DNA of 32,316 nt from an uncultured Mycoplasmatota bacterium (GTDB taxonomy: Bacteria > Bacillota_I > Bacilli_A > RF39 > UBA660): positions 1 to 32,316 of the forward strand of contig CAMKMS010000011.1 of assembly GCA_946413985.1 (NCBI GenBank), given 5' to 3'. Positions 1 to 9,061 of this stretch are shown piece after piece; the first letter of the stretch is position 1; the number at the start of each line of letters is the position of its first letter. Position numbers and translations under genes: made by a program. The notes under the pieces were generated by a model that was not told where the DNA came from, did no database searches, and saw only the letters and a list, made by a program, of their open reading frames with translations.

Positions 1-1
1 A

Positions 2-34
2 CAAGCTGCAATCAAGTCTGGGGCGAATAAGTAA
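2..34 (+). CDS. C-terminal fragment of an upstream CDS (..QAAIKSGANK*), identity unknown
   Basis: Open frame from the window edge to TAA at 32-34, followed directly by a strong terminator hairpin. Confidence 0.45.
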   Translation, partial: QAAIKSGANK

Positions 35-46
35 TTATTTGTAATT

Positions 47-75
47 AAGATTAGATGACAAATCTAATCTTTTTT
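47..75 (+). terminator. Rho-independent terminator
   Basis: AAGATTAGAT-gacaa-ATCTAATCTT perfect 10-bp stem (47-56/62-71) followed by T tract. Confidence 0.85.
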
Positions 76-105
76 GTGTTATAATATCAATTACAGAGGG
101 TTTTT

Positions 106-738
106 ATGGAAAAAGAAATATTAAAAGTCAAGCCAATTGTTATATATCCAAAATGCACACTTGATTATGGATATCAAGATAATTGTTTTGAATGTGATAA
201 TAGAAATGATTGTTTATCTCCGAGAAGTATGTGCATAAGACCATATAAAAATCATAAATATGGATGTCTTAATTTTGGGAAAATTCCTACATGTCCTCCT
301 AATATTCCGTGTATGTATGATCAAATATTTGATATTAGTGATGTGTATGCAATAGTTACTAAGTTTTATCTAGAGGAATATTTCAATAAAAGAAGAAAAA
401 ATAGACCTGATTTAGCTGAAGGTCAAATTAGAAACATTAGAGTATGGCAACCAATGGCAATAAAAGAAAATGATTATGCAATTAGTGAGTTTTATAGAGA
501 AAATCCAGATAAAAGTGAATATATTTCAACAAGGCTTTTAGAATGTATGGGCGTAGATGTTATTAATACTATGAAAGCTGTTGGAATAGATGTTAAATTT
601 CCAGTAGAAAACTTTGCTTATAGGATTGCATTTGCTGCAAGAGTATATGATGAAGCACTAAAAAAATATGGATTTGAAATTTATGAAGAAACAAGTGGTA
701 CTAAAAAAGGAATGAAAACTTTAGTAAAAAAAATATAA
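106..738 (+). CDS. DUF2284-like Cys-rich metal-binding protein
   Basis: ORF with RBS-like GAGGG upstream; Cys clusters ..CFECDNRNDC.. and GCLNFGKIPTCPPNIPC. Confidence 0.6.
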   Translation: MEKEILKVKPIVIYPKCTLDYGYQDNCFECDNRNDCLSPRSMCIRPYKNHKYGCLNFGKIPTCPPNIPCMYDQIFDISDVYAIVTKFYLEEYFNKRRKNRPDLAEGQIRNIRVWQPMAIKENDYAISEFYRENPDKSEYISTRLLECMGVDVINTMKAVGIDVKFPVENFAYRIAFAARVYDEALKKYGFEIYEETSGTKKGMKTLVKKI

Positions 739-780
739 GTCATTTATTCTTATTAATTCAATATATAAGCTAATATTTAA

Positions 781-803
781 AAAGACTATAAATAGTCTTT
801 TTT
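781..803 (+). terminator. Rho-independent terminator
   Basis: AAAGACTA-taaa-TAGTCTTT followed by T run. Confidence 0.8.
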
Positions 804-836
804 ATGATATAATGAAGATAGAAGGAGTGTGATTGT

Positions 837-1334
837 ATGGAATTATTAGATGTTTATGATAATAGTGGAAATGTTACTGGTAAAACAATTGTTAGAGGTG
901 ATAAAACTATTACATTGGGTGAAAATGAACATATTGCTATTGCTGTTATTTTTATAGAAAGTAGTGATGGAAAATTTTTAATTCAAAAGACATCAAAAGA
1001 AAAAGGAGGAGAGTTTTCTTCTACTGGTGGACACGTTAATAGTGGAGAAACACCATTAGAAGCAATAAAAAGAGAAGTAAAAGAAGAATTAGGTATAGAT
1101 ATAGATGATGAAAATATTGAGGAGTATGGTTTTTTATCATTTGATATGCCATTAAGATATTTGTTTTATATAAATAAAGATATTAATATTGAAGATATTA
1201 AAATACAAAAAGAAGAAGTTGATTATGTTAAATATATGAGTATAGAAGAGATAGAAAAACTAATTAAAAATAATCAAATGTTAAAATCTCATGGAATTAT
1301 GTTTAATGAATTATTAATAAAAAGAAAGATATAA
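837..1334 (+). CDS. Nudix hydrolase
   Basis: Nudix box GHVNSGETPLEAIKREVKEELGI fits GX5EX7REUXEEXGU; RBS gaaggag. Confidence 0.9.
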   Translation: MELLDVYDNSGNVTGKTIVRGDKTITLGENEHIAIAVIFIESSDGKFLIQKTSKEKGGEFSSTGGHVNSGETPLEAIKREVKEELGIDIDDENIEEYGFLSFDMPLRYLFYINKDINIEDIKIQKEEVDYVKYMSIEEIEKLIKNNQMLKSHGIMFNELLIKRKI

Positions 1335-1362
1335 ATAATAACTTTTTAGGGGAAATGGTGTA

Positions 1363-1656
1363 ATGGAAGAAAAACTTTATAAATTATTAAATGAAAATGG
1401 TGAAGAATATATAAGTAGTATTCCTGGAATGTTGGGTGGTAACAAAAGATTGAAAATATATGGTAGATTAGATTGCCCTTCAGCAAATAGATGGATTTCA
1501 AAGGGTTATTATGTACAAGATAGAGTCTTTTTTAAAGATGAGGAAACTGCTATAAATGCAGGATATAGACCTTGTGCAATATGTATGAGGAAAGAATATA
1601 AAGAATGGAAAGAAAAACAAAATAGTTTAGAATACATCTTAAAAAGAAAGATATAA
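1363..1656 (+). CDS. Stand-alone Ada-type metal-binding domain protein
   Basis: LDCPSANRWISKGYYVQDRVFFKDEETAINAGYRPCAICM resembles Ada N-terminal Zn domain (..VFF..A..AGYRPC..C); short 97-aa protein. Confidence 0.65.
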   Translation: MEEKLYKLLNENGEEYISSIPGMLGGNKRLKIYGRLDCPSANRWISKGYYVQDRVFFKDEETAINAGYRPCAICMRKEYKEWKEKQNSLEYILKRKI

Positions 1657-1719
1657 TATAAATTAACTAGACAATTAATCTAGTTTTTTTATGATATAAT
1701 AATTATAGGATGTGATAAA

Positions 1720-2595
1720 ATGAATGAAATAATATTAGAAATCAAACATCTAAAGAAATACTATGGAAAAACTGTTGGAGTAGAAGATATTTCATTAAAA
1801 CTAAATAAGGGCGACATATATGGTTTTATAGGACCAAATGGAGCAGGTAAATCAACAACTATTAGATGTATTATTGGACTTATAAATATAACAAATGGTG
1901 ATATTTTCTTTAATGGTAAAAAAATAGATAAAGATGATACTAGTATAAAAGAAAAAATTGGTTATTTGCCAAGTGAAATAAATTTATATGAAGATTTGAC
2001 TATTAAAGAATTATTTGATTATCATGCATTATTTTATAAGAAAGATTTATCCAAAAGGAGAAAAGAATTATCCAAACTATTAAAAATAGATGAGAGTAAA
2101 AGAATAGATGATTTATCTTTAGGTAATCTAAAAAAAGTAGGAATTGTATTATCGTTAATGCATGAACCAGAATTATTAATATTAGATGAGCCAACAAGTG
2201 GACTTGATCCAATTATGCAAAGTGTATTTCATAACATCTTATTAGAAGAGCAAAAGAAAGGAACAACTATATTGTATTCATCTCATGTATTAAGTGAAGT
2301 ATCTAGTTTATGTAATAAAATTGGATTTATAAAAAATGGAATAATTATTAAAGAAGATACGATAGAGAATATTAACAAAAATGATTATAATTATTTAACA
2401 ATATCATCTTCTGATATAGAAAAAATAAAGAAAGAATTAAATTTAACAATAAAAGAAGAAAATAATAATACAGCAAAATTTATAAGTGATATAGAAATTA
2501 ATACTTTATTAAAAATACTATCAAAGTATAATATTGAAAAATTATTAATAGAAAACATATCATTAGAAGATTTGTTTGAAGAGTACTATAAGTAG
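1720..2595 (+). CDS. ABC transporter ATP-binding protein
   Basis: Walker A GPNGAGKST, signature-like LSLGNLKKVG, Walker B LLILDEPTSGLDP. Confidence 0.95.
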   Translation: MNEIILEIKHLKKYYGKTVGVEDISLKLNKGDIYGFIGPNGAGKSTTIRCIIGLINITNGDIFFNGKKIDKDDTSIKEKIGYLPSEINLYEDLTIKELFDYHALFYKKDLSKRRKELSKLLKIDESKRIDDLSLGNLKKVGIVLSLMHEPELLILDEPTSGLDPIMQSVFHNILLEEQKKGTTILYSSHVLSEVSSLCNKIGFIKNGIIIKEDTIENINKNDYNYLTISSSDIEKIKKELNLTIKEENNNTAKFISDIEINTLLKILSKYNIEKLLIENISLEDLFEEYYK

Positions 2596-2603
2596 GTGAT
2601 AAT

Positions 2604-3395
2604 ATGATTAAAAGAGAGTTTAAAGTTAATTATAAAAGTTTTATTATATGGACATTGGTACTTATTATTATGTTTTTGGTAGTATTTCTAATATATCCAT
2701 TTATTATTACAGATGATACTGTTAAGAATTTAGATGAAATGATGAAGGTTTTTCCACCTGAATTATTAAAAGCATTTAATATGGATATTTCTTCCATTAA
2801 TAGTGCTTATGGATGGTTAAAAACAGAAGGATTTATGTTTGTGTTATTAATTGTTGGCTTTTATTCATCTATTTTAGGAAATAACGTTCTTTTAAAAGAA
2901 GAGAGTGATAAAACAATAGAATATTTGATTTCACTTCCTATAAAAAGAAATAAGATTTTAACAAATAAAATAATAGTATCTATTACATATATAGTTTTAA
3001 TGGTTTTAGCAATAGGAATTTTTAATTATATAGCATTATTATTTAGTGGAGATTTTAATCAAAAACAATATATACTTCTTAGTATTACTCCAATACTAAT
3101 AGCTTTCCCTATGTTTTCACTAAACTTATTTATTTCATCATTCCTTCATAAAACTAAAAAAACTATAGGTATAAGTTTAGGATTAGTATTTTTCTTTTAT
3201 CTATTAAGTGTTTTAAGTGAATTATCTTCAAAAATAGAATTTATTAAATATTTTAGTATATATACACTATCAGATACAAGAAATGTAATAACAAATATAA
3301 ATATTAATCCAATTAATATATTAATAAGTATTGGTATATCTATATTCTTTATTATTTTAACGTATGTAAATTATAATAAAAAAGAATTATTATAA
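2604..3395 (+). CDS. ABC-2 type transporter permease
   Basis: Multi-TM ORF 8 nt after the ATPase; DKTIEYLISLPIKRNKILTNKI motif typical of ABC-2 permeases. Confidence 0.85.
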   Translation: MIKREFKVNYKSFIIWTLVLIIMFLVVFLIYPFIITDDTVKNLDEMMKVFPPELLKAFNMDISSINSAYGWLKTEGFMFVLLIVGFYSSILGNNVLLKEESDKTIEYLISLPIKRNKILTNKIIVSITYIVLMVLAIGIFNYIALLFSGDFNQKQYILLSITPILIAFPMFSLNLFISSFLHKTKKTIGISLGLVFFFYLLSVLSELSSKIEFIKYFSIYTLSDTRNVITNININPINILISIGISIFFIILTYVNYNKKELL

Positions 3396-3420
3396 GACTA
3401 GATTTGTTCTAGTCTTTTTA
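3394..3420 (+). terminator. Rho-independent terminator
   Basis: AAGACTAGA-tttgt-TCTAGTCTT followed by TTT. Confidence 0.85.
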
Positions 3421-3446
3421 TGATATAATTTATTTAGGTGATTAAT

Positions 3447-4013
3447 ATGAAAGAAATTGAAATATTAGTTGAAGTATATGATGATATTAGTAAAATTAAA
3501 AATCTATTAAAAAAATATAAGTATGTTGGATTAAAACGTACAATTGATGAATATTATTATGATCCCAAAAGAAAAGAATTAAAACCAGATAAAAATAATC
3601 AATTATCACATTGTTTAAGAGTAAGAAGTAAAAATGATGAGTACTCTATTACATATAAAGATGATGTGTTTAAAAATGGTAAATGGTTATATTCAAATGA
3701 ATATGAAACAAGAATAGAATCTAAAGAAGTATTAAAAGAAATACTTGATAAGTTAGGTTTAAAAAAATTAATTGAAATTGATAATGAGAAAGAAATTTAT
3801 AAAACAGATAAATATGAGATTGCTTTAGAAAATGTAAAAGATTTAGGCCTTTTTATGGAAGTAGAATATTGTACTAGTGATGATGTGGATGTTGATAAAA
3901 TTAAAAATGAAATACAATTATTTATTGATTCATTAAATATTAAGGTTTCTAAAGAGTTAAATATGGGAAAACCAGAAATGTATTTAAGAAAACATAATAT
4001 AAAAATTGATTAG
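3447..4013 (+). CDS. CYTH domain protein (class IV adenylate cyclase/triphosphatase-like)
   Basis: EIEILVEVYDD..., LRVRSKNDEYSITYKD, FMEVEY pattern; ATG at 3447 preferred because AGGTG RBS sits at 3436-3440 (track start 3438 is inside the RBS). Confidence 0.8.
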   Translation: MKEIEILVEVYDDISKIKNLLKKYKYVGLKRTIDEYYYDPKRKELKPDKNNQLSHCLRVRSKNDEYSITYKDDVFKNGKWLYSNEYETRIESKEVLKEILDKLGLKKLIEIDNEKEIYKTDKYEIALENVKDLGLFMEVEYCTSDDVDVDKIKNEIQLFIDSLNIKVSKELNMGKPEMYLRKHNIKID

Positions 4014-4023
4014 GAGTTAATAT

Positions 4024-4587
4024 ATGGAAAAGACTATAACATATGTAACAGGTAATTGGGCAAAAATAGATAGTGCTAGGCAAATACTAGAACCACTTGG
4101 ATATAAAGTTGATAACATAAAAATTGAAACTCCTGAGATTCAAAGTGATGATGTAAGTGAAGTTGCTTCTTTCTCTGCTAAATGGGCATGTGAAAAACTT
4201 GGAAAACCAGTATTAAAAAATGATTCTGGTTTGTTTGTAAATGCACTTAAAGGTTTTCCAGGAGTATATACTCATTATGTTGATGATACTTTAGGAGAAG
4301 ATGGACTTTTAAAGTTAATGGAAGGTTTAGAAGATAGAAGTGCTTATTTTAAGGAAGCAATTGCTTATTGTGAACCCGGATGTGAACCAATTGTTTTTGA
4401 AGGTATAACAAAAGGACATATTGATACCAAGAAATCCGGGAAATATGGATGGAGTTGGGATTTTGTTTTTATTCCAGAAGGTGAAAAGAAAACATTGGGT
4501 TGTTTTGAAGATAAAGAAAGATGGAAATTTTGGAGTTTAGATTCATATAAAAAATTGGTTAAATATTTAGAGAATAAAAAAGACTAG
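4024..4587 (+). CDS. Ham1/ITPase-like non-canonical purine NTP pyrophosphatase
   Basis: TGNWAKIDSARQIL, LKNDSGLFVNALKGFPGVYTHYV motifs; RBS aggag. Confidence 0.9.
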   Translation: MEKTITYVTGNWAKIDSARQILEPLGYKVDNIKIETPEIQSDDVSEVASFSAKWACEKLGKPVLKNDSGLFVNALKGFPGVYTHYVDDTLGEDGLLKLMEGLEDRSAYFKEAIAYCEPGCEPIVFEGITKGHIDTKKSGKYGWSWDFVFIPEGEKKTLGCFEDKERWKFWSLDSYKKLVKYLENKKD

Positions 4588-4641
4588 TGAAATCTTAGTT
4601 TTTTATGCTATAATACATAACTATATTTATAGGTGAGTTTT

Positions 4642-4875
4642 ATGAATGATTTAGAAAAAAAAGAATTAGTTAAATATTTTATACTAGCTGGATATAGAGA
4701 TAGTGATATTTTTTTAGAGGATGAGTATTTAGAGTTAGAAGACATTATAAAAAGAAACAAAATTGCTAGATATTTTGAATCATTAAGATTAAAATATTTA
4801 AGAAAAATGATTACAGAAGAAGAATATAATAACATTTGTAATAAATATTTAAAAAGAATATTTAAAAAGAACTAA
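4642..4875 (+). CDS. Conserved-looking small charged protein, unknown function
   Basis: 77-aa ORF with extended -10 (4606-4614) and aggtgag RBS; start moved from 4633 to ATG 4642. Confidence 0.6.
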   Translation: MNDLEKKELVKYFILAGYRDSDIFLEDEYLELEDIIKRNKIARYFESLRLKYLRKMITEEEYNNICNKYLKRIFKKN

Positions 4876-4896
4876 GATATTTGTCTTAGTTCTTTT
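4865..4896. terminator. Bidirectional terminator embedded in both convergent stop codons
   Basis: AAAAGAACTAAGA-tatttg-TCTTAGTTCTTTT, 13-bp perfect stem. Confidence 0.9.
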
Positions 4897-5491
4897 CACA
4901 ATACGAAATAATATAATCATTAATATCATATATAAAAAATGCATTAACACTTTTATCACTACATGTAATTCTATCATTATGTATTTCAAATTCAACATTT
5001 AATATATCTTTTAAATTAGTACCTTTCATTTTAAAATATGCTTCTTTTAAAGTGTATATTTGAAATAATCTTTTTAAAATATCTTCATTTGATGATAAAA
5101 TATATTCTTTTTCTTTTATTGTTGCAAAACGATTAATAACATTTAGTTTTGTTTTTCTTATTTTTTCTATATCTATTCCTATTTCTTTATTTGATGTTGT
5201 TACAATTACATAATCATATGAGTGACTAATATTAAAATAAGTAGAATTGTTTAATAGATATGGTTTTCCATCTTCATTTATATAATAATTAATATTGTTA
5301 TAATTTAGTTTATTTTTTTTGAGTAATTCTTTTAATAATAGTTCACCAATTATAGATTGCTTTTTTTTAGTAGTGTTTTTTAATTTATTAATTATTTCTT
5401 TTTTTGATGGTATTATTTCATCATAAAAATTATCAATATCTATTTGATTAAAACTATTAATATTTTTTACAATATATTTCATTAATAACAC
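4886..5491 (-). CDS. 4'-phosphopantetheinyl transferase (Sfp-type)
   Basis: FNISHSYDYVIVTTSNKEIGIDIEKIRK and TLKEAYFKMKGTNL motifs; ATG at 5482 is an alternative start. Confidence 0.9.
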   Translation of the reverse strand: MLLMKYIVKNINSFNQIDIDNFYDEIIPSKKEIINKLKNTTKKKQSIIGELLLKELLKKNKLNYNNINYYINEDGKPYLLNNSTYFNISHSYDYVIVTTSNKEIGIDIEKIRKTKLNVINRFATIKEKEYILSSNEDILKRLFQIYTLKEAYFKMKGTNLKDILNVEFEIHNDRITCSDKSVNAFFIYDINDYIISYCEKN

Positions 5492-5591
5492 ATCCCATAA
5501 TTATTATAACTTATAAAGCCATAAAAAAATATAACTTTAAATAAAATATGTTAGAATTATATTAGAGTTTAGAAAAGAGTAGTGAAGTATT

Positions 5592-6455
5592 ATGGGAAGA
5601 CGATTATTTTGCGATATAAGTCCTACAACTTATAAAATATCTATGAAAAAAGAAATAGCCCTAAGGCATATAAAAAATGTTTTAGGAAAAGATAAAATAG
5701 CAAGAACCCATTCAAAAGAAGAATTACCAAATATTGTAAAAAGTCATAGCTCTATACTTATTAGAAAATTACTTGGAGTTGATTTAAAACTTCAAGAAAA
5801 TAAAGTTACTAATATTATGATTGCATGTAATAAGATTAATGGTATCATTATTCATCCAAATGAGACATTTTCATTTTGGTCTACAGTTGGTCCTACTGAT
5901 AAAAAGCATGGATATAAAGAAGGATTAGTAATAGGTAGAAAAGTTGGCCTTACTTCTGGTTATGGTGGAGGACTATGTCAAATGGCTAATATGATTCACT
6001 ATTTAGTTTTGAATAGTCCACTTGAAGTAACTGAACTTCACCATCACTCTGATGCATTGTTCCCTGATGATAGAAGAAGAGTACCTTTTGGAACAGGTAC
6101 ATCAGTTTGTTATAATAATGTTGATTATCGTTTTAAAAATAATACTGATCAAGATGTTCAAATACTAGTATGGTGTGAAAATGGTGAATTGTGTGGAGAG
6201 TTAAGAAGCCAAAGAGAATTCCCTTGTCGTTATAAATTAGTGGAAGAAAATCATCATTATAGAAAAGAAGGAGATATATACTATAGAATTTCACAAGTCT
6301 ATAGAGTTGTAATAGATAGACTTACTAATGAAGAATTATATAGAGAACTTATTTTGGATAATCATTCAGAAGTACTCTATGATTATGATTTAATTCCAAA
6401 AGATCAAATAAGGAATGACGAAGATGATAGACAAAATAAGAAAGATAGTAAATAA
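5592..6455 (+). CDS. VanW family protein
   Basis: IIIHPNETFSFWSTVGPTDKKHGYKEGLVI...GYGGGLCQMANMIHYLVLNSPLEVTELHHHS is the VanW core. Confidence 0.9.
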   Translation: MGRRLFCDISPTTYKISMKKEIALRHIKNVLGKDKIARTHSKEELPNIVKSHSSILIRKLLGVDLKLQENKVTNIMIACNKINGIIIHPNETFSFWSTVGPTDKKHGYKEGLVIGRKVGLTSGYGGGLCQMANMIHYLVLNSPLEVTELHHHSDALFPDDRRRVPFGTGTSVCYNNVDYRFKNNTDQDVQILVWCENGELCGELRSQREFPCRYKLVEENHHYRKEGDIYYRISQVYRVVIDRLTNEELYRELILDNHSEVLYDYDLIPKDQIRNDEDDRQNKKDSK

Positions 6456-7827
6456 AAATAAGGTAAAAATAGCATATAAGATTAATGATAAATATATAAC
6501 ATATAATGATTTATGGAATATATCATCAAAGTATGCTGAGTTATTAAAAAAGCAGGGCACTTCTCCTGTAATTATTTATTCTCATAAAGATATTAATACA
6601 ATAATATCTATTTTGTCATGCATTATAGCTAATAGGACTTATGTACCAGTAGATTTATCAACACCATTATTTAGACTACATAAAATAGCCATAATGACTT
6701 CTTCAGAACTTATTTTAACTGATAGTGGTATAAAAATTGATAATATAGATTGTATTACATTAAATGAATTAGAAAGATTTAATAATCAAGAAATTAAAGA
6801 AAGTAATAATGAAATTGTATATATTATTTTTACATCTGGAAGTACAGGAAATCCTAAAGGAGTTCCAATTAGTAAAACAAATCTAAATAATTTTATAGAT
6901 TGGATTTGCAATCTAAAACCACTAAGTGACTATAATAATATAAATGTATTAAATCAAGCTAATTTTAGTTTTGATTTAAGTGTAGCAGATTTATTTTATT
7001 CACTATGTATGGGACACACTTTAATTAGTTATGACGGTAATATGGAAGATAATTATAATGGAATATTTAATGTAATGAAATTAATAGATGTAGCTATAAT
7101 GACTCCCACATTTATTAAATTATGTTTATTAAATGAAGATTTTAATCATCGCATTTATCCAAAATTAAAATGTATTTATTTTTGTGGAGAAGAGTTGGAA
7201 ATTAAAACAGTAAAAAAACTATTTGAAGTATTTCCAAATATAAAAGTAATAAATGCATATGGACCAACAGAAGCCACATCAGCTGTCAGTGCACTTTTAA
7301 TTACTAAAGAAATGATTAAAGATAATAAAATATTACCAGTTGGAGATGTAAATTCTTTTGCAACTACTATAGAAATAATAGATGATGAAATTGTATTGAA
7401 AGGAAAAAGTGTATTTAATGGTTATATTGGTGGATATGTTGGTGGGTACTATAAAGAGAATAATATAAATTGCTATAAAACTGGAGATATTGGTTATATA
7501 AAAGATGGTAAACTTTATTGTATTGGAAGAAAAGATAGACAAGTAAAATATAAAGGATATCGAATAGAATTAGATGAAATAGAATATAATATTAATCAAA
7601 TAAAAGGTGTAAAAGAAAGTGCTGTTATAGCAAAATATAATGATGAAGGGATTGTTAAAACTATAAAAGCTTTTGTTGTTTTAGATAATATAGATACAAA
7701 TTATGTAAAAAATAAACTAGAACAAAAATTACCACATTATATGATTCCAAAAACAATAAAAATAATATCTAAATTACCAATTAATTCAAATGGTAAAATT
7801 GATAGAAAGGCATTAAGTGAATTATGA
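6424..7827 (+). CDS. DltA-like amino-acid adenylation enzyme (orphan D-alanine:carrier ligase-like)
   Basis: YIIFTSGSTGNPKGVPIS (A3), FSFDLSVADLFYSL (A4), NAYGPTEATSAV (A5), YKTGDIGYI..GRKDRQVKYKGYRIELDEIE (A7/A8), NSNGKIDRKAL (A10); start is 6415 or 6424, overlapping vanW end. Confidence 0.9.
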   Translation: MIDKIRKIVNKNKVKIAYKINDKYITYNDLWNISSKYAELLKKQGTSPVIIYSHKDINTIISILSCIIANRTYVPVDLSTPLFRLHKIAIMTSSELILTDSGIKIDNIDCITLNELERFNNQEIKESNNEIVYIIFTSGSTGNPKGVPISKTNLNNFIDWICNLKPLSDYNNINVLNQANFSFDLSVADLFYSLCMGHTLISYDGNMEDNYNGIFNVMKLIDVAIMTPTFIKLCLLNEDFNHRIYPKLKCIYFCGEELEIKTVKKLFEVFPNIKVINAYGPTEATSAVSALLITKEMIKDNKILPVGDVNSFATTIEIIDDEIVLKGKSVFNGYIGGYVGGYYKENNINCYKTGDIGYIKDGKLYCIGRKDRQVKYKGYRIELDEIEYNINQIKGVKESAVIAKYNDEGIVKTIKAFVVLDNIDTNYVKNKLEQKLPHYMIPKTIKIISKLPINSNGKIDRKALSEL

Positions 7828-8066
7828 AAAATAAAATTGATATTAAGAAACTATTATTTGAGATATGTGAAGATGATAGTGTATATGAAGATAATATTGA
7901 TTTAATAGAAAGTGGATTATTAGATTCATATGCTTTTATAGAATTATTTTCTAGACTTGAAGATTATGGAATTGTTATTCAACCAACAAGAATTGATAGA
8001 AATATGCTAAGAAGTGTAAGTGGAATAGAAAAATTAGTTGAAATGTATAATAATAAATTGTTATAA
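7824..8066 (+). CDS. DltC-like acyl/peptidyl carrier protein
   Basis: ATGA overlap with upstream stop; LLFEICEDDSVYEDNIDLIESGLLDSYAFIELFSRLED with the phosphopantetheine Ser in LLDS. Confidence 0.88.
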   Translation: MKNKIDIKKLLFEICEDDSVYEDNIDLIESGLLDSYAFIELFSRLEDYGIVIQPTRIDRNMLRSVSGIEKLVEMYNNKLL

Positions 8067-8108
8067 TAAGAGATATTAGTATTAATTAGATAAGGAAGTG
8101 TAAAAAAA

Positions 8109-8981
8109 ATGGCAAGAAAAGGACATAAAGTTAAAGATGTAACAGGAATGCAAAATATCATGTTTGATTTAAAACCAAATAGATGTGAAGCAGAAGTATT
8201 TATGAATTCAACTATTGATGTAACTGAATTTGTTAAATATATGAAAAAATTAAAGGAGAAAAATCCAGATGTAACATTCTTTCATGGAATGGTACATATT
8301 ATGGGAAAACTAATACATGAATATCCTAAATTAAATAGATTTGTTCAAAATAGAACTTTATATGAACATGATGATGTATCAATTGCATTTGTAGCAAAAG
8401 CAGAGTTTAATGAAAATAGTGAAGAATTTATGACATGCTTAAATATTGGTGCAGATGATACAGTGTTAGATGTTTCAAAAAAATTAAAAGCAAAAATTGA
8501 TAAAATTAGAGATAAAAGTTCTACTGCTAATACAGATGGAGCTAATAATGTTGTAGATAAAATAGGACATATTTGGAGACCAATTAGATCATTTTTAGTA
8601 GGAATATTGAAATGGTGGGATAGAAAATTTGGTTTACCTGGAAGTATAGCAGATGAGAATATTTACTATAGTAGTTTGATAGTATCTAATATTGGAACTT
8701 TTAAAGTACCAGCAATATATCATAATTTAGCTAATCTAGGAACATCTTCAGGTCTTGTTACTTTTGGAGATATAAAAGAAGAAAATGGTAAATATATGAT
8801 GAACTTTGGAGCCACATTAGATGAAAGAATAGCAGATGGTTTCTATTTTTGTAGGGCTTTAAAAGCAATCGAATATTTATTTGCTCATCCAGAATTAATG
8901 ATGGAAGGTGCTTCTGTTAAATTTGAAATACCAGATAATGTTCATAAAAAAGAAGAAAAGAAGAAATCAAAAAAGGACTAG
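8109..8981 (+). CDS. Stand-alone 2-oxoacid dehydrogenase E2/CAT-fold acyltransferase-like protein, no lipoyl domain
   Basis: TFFHGMVHIMGKLIHEYPKLNRF, ASFG-like NFGATLDERIADGFYFCRAL at the position of the E2 HRxxDG motif. Confidence 0.75.
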   Translation: MARKGHKVKDVTGMQNIMFDLKPNRCEAEVFMNSTIDVTEFVKYMKKLKEKNPDVTFFHGMVHIMGKLIHEYPKLNRFVQNRTLYEHDDVSIAFVAKAEFNENSEEFMTCLNIGADDTVLDVSKKLKAKIDKIRDKSSTANTDGANNVVDKIGHIWRPIRSFLVGILKWWDRKFGLPGSIADENIYYSSLIVSNIGTFKVPAIYHNLANLGTSSGLVTFGDIKEENGKYMMNFGATLDERIADGFYFCRALKAIEYLFAHPELMMEGASVKFEIPDNVHKKEEKKKSKKD

Positions 8982-9004
8982 GTTTATAACCTAGTTTTAT
9001 TATT
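8979..9004 (+). terminator. Rho-independent terminator
   Basis: ACTAGGTTtatAACCTAGTTTTATT hairpin after the acyltransferase stop. Confidence 0.75.
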
Positions 9005-9061
9005 ACTTTAAGGTACAAATAATAGTTACATATGATATAATCTTAATAGGGAGATAAAAAT

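Noticed and set aside
2003-2212. Minus-strand 69-aa ORF
   Set aside because: Antisense to the ABC ATPase Walker B region; AT-rich hydrophobic translation, no RBS support.
6424-8066. Complete dlt operon for teichoic acid D-alanylation
   Set aside because: No DltB (MBOAT) or DltD-like ORF in the window; only DltA/DltC-like genes are present.
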